A stretch of DNA of 64,000 nt from Apoda limacodes (taxonomy: Eukaryota > Arthropoda > Insecta > Lepidoptera > Limacodidae), in the NCBI GenBank assembly GCA_946406115.1, contig OX291562.1:1022001-1086000 (forward strand). Reading direction: 5' to 3'. The notes beneath the pieces were generated by a model. It worked only from the letters and a program-made list of their open reading frames with translations. It ran no database searches and was not told the DNA's origin. The position numbers and the translations under genes were made by a program. Every line of letters starts with the position of its first letter. Position 1 is the stretch's first letter. This document shows positions 53,028-62,889 of the stretch, one piece after another.

Positions 53028-53995
53028 GTTTTGACATTTTAACTGACTGTTAATTTTTATTTATGTTTGTTTTTATTTTGGCATTTTTAAATCTTTGATT
53101 GAATATTGATTTTTAATAGTTGACGTTTTATCTTACAATATTTCTAAGCCTTTTTAATTTTCTTTTGTTATTTTAAATTTTTATACTTGACGATCTTTTT
53201 GAGAATTGATTATGTATTAATTTAATGATTTAATGTATTTTCAATGAGAAACAAATGACCTATCTACGTATAAATATTTTAGAAGTTTACAGCTTGAATA
53301 TATGTTACAAATGTAGATGCTAAAAAATAATTACCATGCTAAGTTGTATTTACAGTAGATATCATCAAAGATATATAGCAGCTAAGATAGTAGTCTTTAG
53401 ACGTGCGTTGATGGTGGTTGACTTAGTATTTCAGAGGACAAAGTAGATTTTTAGAGGAAAATAATGCTATTATTTGTGAGTCAGTTTCATTAGCACCCAA
53501 AAAAAATAGTAACTGAATAAATGTCAAAACAAATATTTCGCATCCTGAATACAGAAACTTAGTACGACATAATATTTAAATTAACTGGTTCCATACGTAC
53601 GTCGTCGGCAAATTAAAACCGCGCACACGGCTGATTAGGCATCTTCGCACGAGCTACCGCTGTATCATGATTTACATTGTTTGTGTAATATTTTGAGACT
53701 TTAGATTTTTATAACATGAGTTATTCTATTACAATAGTTCAATTACCTACAAATACAATAGATTTATTCTGAAATCGATTATAGTATGCCTAAGATCGAA
53801 AGTAGGTTTTATGTGGTGGTACGGAACCCGACTCCGGTGTCCGAATTGCACTTGGCCTTTTTTTTAGAATAGGTGTCGTTGTTTCGAAAATAATTAAATA
53901 TCGCTGTATTCATAAGAAATGTTCTTTTAGAAAATTCTACATGCAAACATACATAGATACCTACATACCTTACGAGCTAGCCGTACAATTCAGCG
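53028..53995. other. AT-rich intergenic DNA
   Basis: Contains only a short repeat tail at 53815-53866 (ACGGAACCCGACTCCGGTGT, CACTTGGCC). No gene seen. Confidence 0.45.
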
Positions 53996-54230
53996 TTTGA
54001 TTTAGACGCGCGCTGTGGCGTGTCACGTGGCTCGCTCTTTGCGAACGCTCGAGCGGTCTCAAGATCGCAATTCAGGGTAGGTGAGACCGACACGAGAGCG
54101 GCGGATAGTTTCCATGCTGCATGTAGTGCTACGAGCTACGACTTATACTGCGCGGCTGGCCTAGTAAGGGTTGGTGGACGTTGTTGGTCTGGTGGCCACT
54201 TGACTGTGTTAACTTAAGTTTTCAAGCTGC
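53996..54230. other. GC- and CpG-rich block of unknown role
   Basis: A 235-bp block far richer in G, C and CpG than its surroundings, with GTCACGTGGC (E-box CACGTG) at about 54020. A 65-codon ORF (54020-54217) has no recognisable motif. It lies 680 bp beyond the 3' end of the transporter CDS. A promoter, an exon or a repeat piece are all possible. Confidence 0.3.
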
Positions 54231-54761
54231 CTATACTACCCTAGATCTACTATCCCCTGATTTGGCCTTTAGACGGTTGTCGTATCACATCAACTAGGAC
54301 CGACAGTTGAACGTGCCCCCCGTAATACGAATGTGCTCAGAAAATGCGCGGTTCTGATCTCCTCATACTGATGCCACAGGTTGATGAATGTTTAGTCTGC
54401 ACTATCTACTATAATATCTACTTTATTTTTATTGCAGATAATAATCTTTCTTGTCTCTATTAACTATTATATCTCAACTTCGTAAAGTGGGATTGGTTTG
54501 ACTGAGATTATAAAATGCCTTGTAATAACAAAAATAAAACTAAATACACAAAATAATATTTTTTAATAAATTATAATATTTAAATCTAATATAAATAAAG
54601 TTCTACTACAAGTAAAACACCTCTGCTTACAATTAAGTGAAATATTATGTCGAAGTTACATATAGAAACCCCTTAATGTAGTTTTCGTCACCTCTAACTG
54701 ATGACAAAGCCTCTGTACAAAACTGAAACACAACTCTTACAATATCTGATAATGTGCATAT

Positions 54762-54821
54762 ACTGTAATACAATATACTGTTATACAATATACTGTAATA
54801 CAATATACTGTAATACAATCC
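54762..54821 (-). repeat. 15-bp tandem repeat in the transporter 3' flank
   Basis: Four copies of ACTGTAATACAATAT with single changes, about 90-150 bp after the stop codon, so probably in the 3' UTR. Confidence 0.85.
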
Positions 54822-54910
54822 AATCGACAAAATTATTATCTTAAAATTTTGAAATGAACAATATTTAATACGCACAATGATTCAATCGCTCTGGGTTTAT
54901 ACACTCACAA

Positions 54911-55836
54911 CTATATCTCTGATACACTTTCTACTTCTATTATGTGTCTATGTTTCTTTGGTATTCCTTCAAATTCATTTTGTATCTCTTTTAAAGTTCT
55001 GTCCTTAGTTTCGGGTACAAAAAAGTAAACGAATAATGCTCCTAGTATACAATTAACAGCAAAATTCCACATCGTCCAACCGTGCCCTTCAGCTTTTACC
55101 AAATTGTAAAATAGTTTAGTTACTCCAAAGGATAAGAACCAATGAAATCCTACAGTTATGGCAGTCGCTCTTCTTGTCGCATTTGAAGGAAATATTTCTC
55201 TTACAATTAACCACGGTATCGGACCGAGGCCCACAGCAAAAAACGTAACGTACAAACATAACATACAAAGTACCATAAAGGTATGTCCTTCTAAGTTTGG
55301 AAACTGCACCTGATAATAAATTGCTAAGATACCTAAACTTAGTGACATAGTTGTAAAAGAAAATATTAGCAAAATTCTTCTTCCTATAAGTTTTAACAAC
55401 ATTGTCGAGAAATACATGGAAGTGACCAAACAGAATCCAAGTATTATGGAGGATGACGGTGGATTGAGAGAAATATAGAATTTCTCAAATATTAATTCAG
55501 AATAGAATAGTACTGGATATATGCCACTCAACTGTTGGAAAACCATAAGACCAAAAGAGACAAATAGAGCTTTAATATAAGCTCTTGTAGTAAACAGTTC
55601 TCTGAATGTAACTTTATTCTTGGAGTAATTCTTGATGTATTCCTTGATAGCTATTAGCTCTGAATCGATATCATTGTCGATGCCTCGAAAGTATCTGAGT
55701 GCAGTTTTGGCCTCGTTGGACTTTCCTTGTGATATGAGATAAGTAGGTGATTCCGGTAGAAATATAAACGCAATGAAGAATGCCACTGGCAAACTTGCAC
55801 AAAGCACACTGAACCACGGCGTGTTCTGCACCAAAC
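54911..55836 (-). CDS. Sugar transporter (Tret1-like, MFS), exon 4
   Basis: Last coding exon; the acceptor TTTTAATGTTTTAG is followed by GTTTGGTG at 55836 and the stop is at 54913-54911. It encodes LVQNTPWFSVLCASL (helix 5/6), PESPTYL after helix 6, the central loop (ALRYFRGIDND ... VTFRELFT), helix 7 FQQLSGI, a GRR-like IGRRILL, helix 10 GLGPIPWLIVREIFP, helix 11-12 and the closing PETKDRTLKEIQNEF. These are hallmark motifs of facilitative sugar transporters, close to insect trehalose transporters. The protein would sit in the plasma membrane and move trehalose or another sugar. The frame is clean. Confidence 0.85.
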
Positions 55837-56203
55837 CTAAAACATTAAAAGAAACTAAATTAAGTTTTACGTATGTAAAAATAAATAAATTTATTGAGTA
55901 AAGGTACCTACTGTGACTGTTACTCACACAAAATTTCAAATTTGTATAGTAACAAATTTAACAAGTAAATCTGGGATATAGACCTGACCATTCCAGATCC
56001 GACTTCTTCAAAAACTATTATGTTCTTGAAGCTTAGAACAAAACCAAAATGATTATTTTTAAAAAAAAAGAGCCAGATGAGTAGAGAGAGTCTGTTAAAA
56101 GGGTATTTTGCTCAATACATTAACGACGATGCTTGGAACAGCAAAGTTCACAATTATATATTATGAGAATTACGAAAAAAAAAATTAAGTTTTCCAAAAT
56201 TAC

Positions 56204-56379
56204 CTATTATGTAACCGAATAAAATCCCGCAGGTGAACAGAACGTGGTAGAAATTTGCGAGGGTGGGCACCAGGTGGGGCTCGGCGATGTCAGCGACGTA
56301 CGGGGGGATGGCGACGCTGAACGCACCGACAGCTACTCCGCTCACGAACCGGCCCACGTACAAACCGTACACGTTGGGA
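56204..56379 (-). CDS. Sugar transporter, exon 3
   Basis: Acceptor TTTTCAG before 56379; donor at 56203 (ATAATAG|GTAATT). It encodes PNVYGLYVGRFVSGVAVGAF, SVAIPPYVADIAEP and ILFGYIIG. GRF-SG and PPYVAEI-type motifs belong to helices 4-5 of Tret1-like proteins. The split glycine codon joins to exon 4 as GYII-G-LVQNT in phase. Confidence 0.85.
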
Positions 56380-56671
56380 CTGAAAACATATACATTTCTT
56401 CCTTAGATAGATATGTAGTAGCTGAAATCATTGAGTCAGCAGGAAAATAGCTGACTTCTAACTTTATGCTTTGGATTTATTATAAGGAGGTGACGATCGA
56501 TGTTTGATTTACAAATTGCATAAGCTAGAAAATAATGCGACAGATAAACCGAAATTAAGGGATGAAATAATATCACATAGTTTAATGTACATTTTAACAC
56601 TTCTACTAATATACAATTATTAAATAACACAAAAAAGTGACAAAAAAGAATAGTGTGAAGATACAACTTAC

Positions 56672-56832
56672 GTCGAGCCGATAAGTATCCACGAAACCAC
56701 TAACGGAAGCGCCAGGTACAAAAGAGTCTTTTTCCTTCCGAAGTACTCCGATATCAGCCCAGTGGGGACAGCACCAAACACACCACCCAGGCACAGCAGC
56801 GATGCCACCCACGACGCTTCATAATCTGTAAT
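56672..56832 (-). CDS. Sugar transporter, exon 2
   Basis: Acceptor TGTATGTGTAG before 56832; donor at 56671 (TCGAC|GTAAGT). It encodes ITDYEASWVASLLCLGGVFG, then TGLISEYFGRKKTLL (helix 2-3 loop with the G-R-K-K motif) and LVVSWILIGS. It joins exon 3 in phase (S-T-PNVYG). The DYEASW motif normally follows helix 1 and its extracellular loop. Confidence 0.85.
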
Positions 56833-57905
56833 CTACACATACAACAATTCCATAAACTGTCGTCGTAAAAATTACGTATAAAAAGGGGTTTAAATATGAA
56901 ATTGCTGTTTTAGCGCATTGGCCATTTTTAATTAAAATTAAACCTGTACAGTGTTAGATTTGAGAGTAAAACTTTTTGACACGGAAACCATAAAATTCTT
57001 ATTTAAAAAAAAAAAAAAATGGAAAGAAAAAAGACACGACTCTTAGTTACGAGCACAGCCCGCAGACTGAAGAACATAAGCAAGCTAGAGTAAGTTCACG
57101 TGTGCTCACATAAGGTTCAATATTGTAAATCACTTCTGTATTAGGTACTTTTATATTGCGTGAAATAATTTGACTCGTATTTAGGTTTTTATATTATTAA
57201 AAAAAAAATAGGCTCTATATCAAAATTCTGTTCGATTTTTCCTTTAATAAGTAAAAATATCTTTCTAGTGCAAAAAAAAAATAATGTGGTACATTTACAA
57301 AATATCGAGATCTACGACAAGTAAACTTATTTTAGAGCCTATTTGACCATTTTTTTCTAAGTTTCTTAAATTAGGTTAAATAAGTTTTTCAAAAGTCTGT
57401 TCAACTTTTTCTTTAGGTTATACCTTTCCCCAGCTTCTGTATTTTTCTTAGCTCTGTAATAAGTGCCACTTCTTCAATCTTGAAGAAGTGAGATAGACCA
57501 TTTTTGAGAAATTAGCGTAGATCGTCGTCTTAAAAACCACCTGTCATCTTCCATACTCGCTGGACCATGCAATAACCGACTACCACTTTTTTTCACGGGA
57601 AATGCTCCGGGAGCAGTACAAAATGCCTTCACACAGTTTGTGGATTCCAGGTCCACAGAGTTTTATCGGAAAGGTTTAAATAATCTTCCTATTAGATGAC
57701 ACAAGTAAATGGACAGCGAGGGTTAGATACTTCGATTAAATAAATATATTTCATCCTACAAAAAAAATCTTAATTTTTCATTACTAAACGGCAATTTCAA
57801 AATATAATCCCTAATATAAATATGGAGATAGTTTTGTTCGATAATAACTACATGAGAATTGAAAAAGGTTTACATTATGTTCAGAATTCAAATTTAAACA
57901 CATAC

Positions 57906-57956
57906 CTTAAATGCCCAAGTTCCTTTTGTTTCCGATGTACTTTTGTTCATACCAGC
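57906..57956 (-). CDS. Sugar transporter, probable exon 1 (start of coding)
   Basis: Acceptor TTTTTTTTGCAG before 57956, an ATG at 57950 and a donor at 57905 (TTTAAG|GTATGT). It encodes only MNKSTSETKGTWAFK. Both it and exon 2 are phase 0, so they can join directly, giving a 435-residue protein. That protein would lack transmembrane helix 1 and its loop (about 40 residues, normally ending before ITDYEASW). I could not find a matching exon between 57905 and 56833. Either it is lost, or this exon is not the true start. Confidence 0.5.
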
Positions 57957-58084
57957 CTGCAAAAAAAAAACATACAAATATCGTTTTGTATTTTGAAAGT
58001 AAAGAAATAATATTAAGAAAAAAATAAGTCTTAAAATCTTCTAATATATAACTTCACAGCATATGAAATGATAGCCTAGTCTAA

Positions 58085-58135
58085 TTTTTTTATACCACTA
58101 AAGTGGCAAACAAGCTTACGGTCCGCCCGAACCAA
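58085..58135 (-). mobile_element. LINE 3'-end scrap
   Basis: TTTTTTTATACCACTAAAGT and GGCAAACAAGCTTACGGTCC match the 3' end at 62903-62945 (minus orientation with a short T run). Confidence 0.75.
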
Positions 58136-58473
58136 TAAGAATATCATAACATTAAAACGATGTTAATCATGCGATGCTAGCGACAAAGAAGGTCAGGTAA
58201 ATTTTAAATGCAAAATGTAAAAAAGGTGCCGCTAAAATCGGGAAAAAACTGCACTTGAGTATTTACCTCGTCGGCTTGTTACGTAATAATCTTAACATTA
58301 ATTATTTGATTCGTTTAGAAAAGTTTGTACCACTTTATTGATATCGATTTATCTATACAATATCATTGTAATTTATTTTCCGCAACACGTTTCATACGCG
58401 TTAAATCACTTATTACATAAAATTATAATCATGTATGTTATAAAAAAAATATTTCTTGATATTTAGTAAAAAC

Positions 58474-58785
58474 TTACAAAAGTTTTTCAGTGTCCTCATA
58501 ATTGCTCTGCAGAACCATAAAGTATTCCAAGTTATATTTATTGCCACGCAAAAGTTCGTAAGCAAATCCTCTTGGCATAGGTCTGGCAACTGAGCCAATA
58601 ACTGGGACAAATAAACCAGAAACTGGGTAGTTACTGCAAAATGAAATGTTGCTCGAACTACGTACCTGCAATGCGCCGTGAGCCTCGGTAAGCGTTTTAG
58701 CGAACAAACTTTGTTCTTGAACATGAGGCAATTTAAATGTTCTGGTATCGGAAATTTTGTGGTTTGGAATCAAACAAGAAAACAA
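58474..58785 (-). other. Unidentified open frame with a good donor site
   Basis: An open minus-strand frame of 103 codons (ISDTRTFKLPHVQEQSLF, TEAHGALQ, PVSGLFVPVIGSVARPM, ELLRGNKYNLEYFMVLQ). Near its end (58487) is TTTT|GTAAGT, a strong donor consensus. Base composition is less AT-rich than around it. It lies 520 bp upstream of the supposed transporter exon 1. No family recognised. It may be a 5' UTR exon of the transporter, an exon of another gene, or chance. Confidence 0.3.
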
Positions 58786-58799
58786 CTATTACATTATAC

Positions 58800-60930
58800 A
58801 AACAGTATCATTACTTGCACGTAAAGCGTGTGCTAAGACCTTAATTACTCCCACGGGCTTTTTCTTTGTTAATCTTGTTCTTTGTTTGTTCATAGAACTC
58901 ACGAGCGGTAATGACGTGCCTATTATATAAAGTATACTTAAAAGCTATGCATACAGTGTCTAGTACCTAGCGCTATCTGGCGGTGGTAGTGTTTTCTTTA
59001 CTTCTATTTTTGCCTTTTCAATGGTGTTTTGGCGAGTTTATTTATTCACCTTATATTTTTAATAATTTACTCGCCAATTCAATGAAAAACATTGTGTGTA
59101 ACATGGGCGGTACGGAAATTACAAGTTATTAAAACCTTCATCTTTTGTCCATAGACATAGCCTCTCGTTAGTAATGTTCTATTTTGTTACAGAGAAGTTC
59201 GAAAAACCGATGAATAATGAGTTTGTTGTGAAGTCAAAGTCAATTTTTTTTTATTTAAATTAGGTTTTAAAAAACACTTTTGAAGAATATACATTTTAGG
59301 TCATATATTTTTATATTATTTTAATTTTAATTTGGTTTACCTATGCTTCTTGCAATAGACTATTCTATCTATTTTTTTTTACTTTTATATAGAAATATTT
59401 TTTAAAACTTATATTTTGATGCAAATTACATTATCGTACGATAATAACTGACAAAGTTAGAGCTGTCTAAAGTTCGATTATTTAGTGTGTGAGCAAAAAC
59501 GCTAGCTTTTTCGTGGCGCTAGCGGCGCGAAGTATAATGACGTTAGCTTAAGACCGTGCAAACCCAGTGTAGTTACAGTGCAAACTGCTATAGGTGCGTA
59601 CACTAATCTACAGAACGAGAGTTGAGTAACAGTCTTGAAGCAGAACTCATATAATAAATAAAAATATTTGTTGTTCCAAAAAGCAAGTCAGCAACTCTAT
59701 CTACATATCATACATATCCTCACAAATATATGGGGTGCCTAAATACGTAAATGTTGGAAAAAATGGGTCAGAGTCATGAGAAGGGACAAGAGCATATTGC
59801 TGTGAAGACAATTTTGACGTAAGTGTTTGTTTAGATACAGCCATACCAACCATACCAAATAGGTAATACCTACTTAAATTTTCTACGCTATACCTTCTTT
59901 TGTATTGGGTTGATTTTCAAAAGACAAATACCCGGTCTGCTGGGGGTAAGAAATCGGATTACATTACACAAATGTGTACCTACTGATGATGATTGAAATG
60001 TGATTGATTACACCTATATTGGGAAGACCTTTTTGTTACCTACTTGCTTTGGGCTCCGTTGAAATACCTACAGTAGGTAGTTTGGTGCGCTGCAATAGGC
60101 GGCAAACAAATACATACATTTTCACGCAAAATGATTTGTATTCTTTTCATTATTAAAATTAACAAAAACATAATTACATGGAATGGAATATACACCTCCA
60201 AACATTACAAAGAGCATTATAGCTAGTAATAATCTGCTTCTTGTAAAATTCAGGTATTAATATGAAAAATGTGCCAAAAACATTATATACTTATTATAAT
60301 AATAGAAGCATAAATATTCTTTACTTATTAAGTTACATGTAACTTTTATAATCGCTCGAAAAACCGGACTAGTCCGTAAAGTCCGAACGTATGGCTTTTT
60401 TTATTATATTAATAACACGTAAACACTTAAAACTTACACGTATCAAATGGAAATAATGTATTCAATGCACACTGTGAGCCGAAACTGTTAAGTAACAAAA
60501 CATCACTAGTATGCGTTATTGCACAGCACACAGCACAGCACTAAATAGGTTATTACTTGTTACTCTGTGAAAAGAATAAAAAGGTGATTCTGGTGTTTTC
60601 TGAACAATTAAACTAAAAAATAAAAATTACACACTAAAATAATATCTTTCTTCCTAGGTGCCCATATACCTCCTAACGGAAAACCTACGTAAAACGCTTA
60701 AACGCGCGGCGGGTCTTAGGCGCTGTGATGTCAGCCGAGGGACGATCATCCGTTTCGCCCGTTTTGCAGGTCAGGCATTTTACCTAAAACTGTGATTGTC
60801 TATATCTTGGTCGGTTTTTGGTATTCTTTGACAATTTAAATTCGATTATTTACATTAGAATTCTGTCATCGCAAATCGCTTATTCAATTGATACATCTAA
60901 ACTTAGTGAAATAGTCTAAAAGGCTTCAGT
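58800..60930. other. Intergenic DNA with a dispersed repeat at 59240-59365
   Basis: AT-rich with no long ORF. 59240-59365 repeats parts of 42885-43180. Less AT-rich spots occur at 59500-59590 and 60690-60790; the latter has CGCGCGGCGGG and TGATGTCAGC words and could be regulatory, but there is no further evidence. Confidence 0.4.
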
Positions 60931-60939
60931 CAGCTCATC

Positions 60940-61100
60940 TTCAGTCCCATGGATGTTTATCATTTATATAGTCTGAAATTTTGTAGTGTGTTTTGTAATA
61001 AAGATTTTGTTTGATAATAGATTTAAATTTACTTATTGATAGTGTTTGATTGTTATTAGGAACTTTGTTGTAAAAGTGTACACAAGAGTAGCGGAATACT
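60940..61100 (-). pseudogene. LINE ORF2 C-terminus (-)
   Basis: On the minus strand FRYSCVHFYNKVPNNNQTL, SISKFKSIIKQNLYY and ISDYINDKHPWD end at a TGA at about 60943. It is related in pattern to 51150-51430. Its upstream sequence merges into the tandem repeat at 61086-61530, which repeats the FRYS-coding part. Confidence 0.65.
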
Positions 61101-61530
61101 GACTAGAAATACAAAAAGATGAAGAGTAGCGGAATGTTTATAGGGATGTGTTCTGAGGAATTGTTTGAAATTATGCCCACGGCTACTTTCTACCATCGCA
61201 CCGCTCACCATAGGCAGGGAATTCATTCTCATACTTTAGAACTGAAATGGTCGCGTACAGTGCGGTTTCAGAGAAACTTTCTCCCGCGAACGCTTGAGTT
61301 GCGGAATGAGCTCCCTGCCAAGGTTTTCTCTAAGAACTACAGTATGGGGTTCTTCAAGAAAGAAGTTATTGGCATAAAATATATATATATATATATAGAC
61401 TAGAAATATACAAAAGATGAAGAGTAGCGGAATACCGACTTAAGATACACAATAGTTGAAAAGTAGCGGAATACAGACGAGAGATACACAAAAGATGAAG
61501 AGTAGCGCAATACAGACTAATTTTGTTTTT
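61086..61530. repeat. Tandem repeat of about 48 bp split by a LINE fragment
   Basis: Units of AAAGATGAAGAGTAGCGGAAT and GACTAGAAATACACAA recur about five times, one set before and the rest after the LINE fragment 61134-61375. The same six-residue stretch (VFRYS) is coded on the minus strand in each unit. Confidence 0.7.
61134..61375 (+). mobile_element. LINE fragment (family of 62890-64000), late ORF2 part
   Basis: CSEELFEIMPTATFYHRTAH, GIHSHTLELKWSRTVRFQRN, LPRTLELRNELPAKVFSKNY. It is the C-terminal region of the same family as at the right edge, on the opposite strand. It stops at GFFKKEVIG and runs into a short (TA)n. Confidence 0.8.
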
Positions 61531-61874
61531 CCGTAGAATGTTAATCGTTGCGGAGAACTGAAACTGTTCATTGTTAGCAATCTATTATAGATTTCTAGTT
61601 AAGTGTAGTTAGTTACCATCTCAATAATTGTTGTTGAAATTATTTATAAAAGATGAAGAAGAATGAAGGCTAGAAGCTTATAATTTGGCATAAAAATAGA
61701 TCTTGATGAAGGAATACATACTGGTATATAAAACTTATCATTGTCATACTCTATATAAATCTTTTAGAAGAGCTAACTGTAAATTTTTAATTGATACAAA
61801 TTTAAAATATGCAAATCTATCATATAAATTATCCCCTTTTTTCCTAAGCTTAACTAAATTAAAAAAAATATTAT

Positions 61875-61988
61875 GCTAAGGTTAGCTTGATCTTGAGCGC
61901 TAGATGCAGCTAGCTAAGGTTAGCTTGATCTTGAGCGCTAGATGCAGCTAGCTAAGGTTAGCTTGATCTTGAGCGCTAGATGCAGCTA
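61875..61988 (+). repeat. 38-bp tandem repeat, 3 identical copies
   Basis: Three exact copies of a unit starting GCTAAGGTTAGCTTGATCTT and ending GATGCAGCTA. The unit contains the palindromes GCTAGC (at the joints) and AGCGCT. Confidence 0.95.
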
Positions 61989-62254
61989 GCTACAGGGAAA
62001 CTGCAGAAATTTTTGACAATGTTAAAGAAGTTTTTTTAATTCAAAGTACTGAGAAACTTATGATGGCCTTTTAACCTTTACATATCGAATCAATATCAAA
62101 TAATAAACGTTTATAATCTGGTACATCTATATAGATTAAATATGTCCTCTACATGCCATTTAGATACATACATAAGGAGCAAGCCAATTCGTATGGCAAA
62201 GGTTTTAATTATTTTATTTCTTATAGGTATATCTAGGAAGTCCGGCCCTACATT

Positions 62255-62440
62255 AACGACTGCTACCATTTCTGAGCGGGTGCCGAGGATACCAGCATGG
62301 CCTTATTTGATCCGGTGGAACGCGGATTTGTGACATTTCAGCTGTGTGATCTCAAACTAACAAGCGGTATCGAACCTTTGAGACTTAGCCTTCCTGTATA
62401 TGTGTTCTACTGCTTGTATAATTGTGTCACGTTATACCAA
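62255..62440 (+). mobile_element. LINE fragment (same family), middle ORF2 part
   Basis: Readable as SGPTLTTATISERVP (family: SGPIWSTAAISGRVH) and LKLTSGIEPLRLSLPVYVFY (family: KLTCGIEPLSLRRDFVSLCV), in two frames. In the intact LINE this part comes before the part found at 61134-61375, so the order here is inverted in position although both are on the plus strand. Confidence 0.7.
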
Positions 62441-62889
62441 CTATTTGGAACCGGAGGAATGGTATGGCATGGAGATTTTGTGTATAACCGCTCGAAAAAG
62501 ATTGCTCACAACTTTTAAAAGGAGAAGAAAGAGTAAGAAATAATAAAATAAAAAATTACCTATATGTTTTAATTATTATTGCTAATTCCAAGCCCCACTA
62601 TATAAGGATAGCAATCGAAGCTTATTCAGCCATTCCATATTATTATCATTATAGAAAACTGGAGCCCTTAAGGGTCGCCATACTTGTAACGAATAATTGG
62701 AAATATTCTTTTTCTACCTCCCGGTCTATAAGCGTTCTATTTTAGTTATTTAGCTACGGAACCATAAAAACACTTTAAAATTTTTATCGCACCTTATTTA
62801 GCAAGGTCAATTTAGCTTCTTTATATACAACAACACGACAACCCCCCGCGGCCCCCATACAAGGCGCATTCGGATGCCGTGTTGCTCTG
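62441..62889. other. Intergenic DNA, no gene seen
   Basis: AT-rich; nothing assignable. Confidence 0.4.

Noticed and set aside
54645..54875. Minus-strand ORF with ILYYS repeats
   Set aside because: Lies in the transporter 3' flank and derives from a 15-bp repeat.
57474..57656. Missing helix-1 exon of the transporter
   Set aside because: The 60-codon frame here is not hydrophobic and has stops in the other frames; no helix-like stretch.
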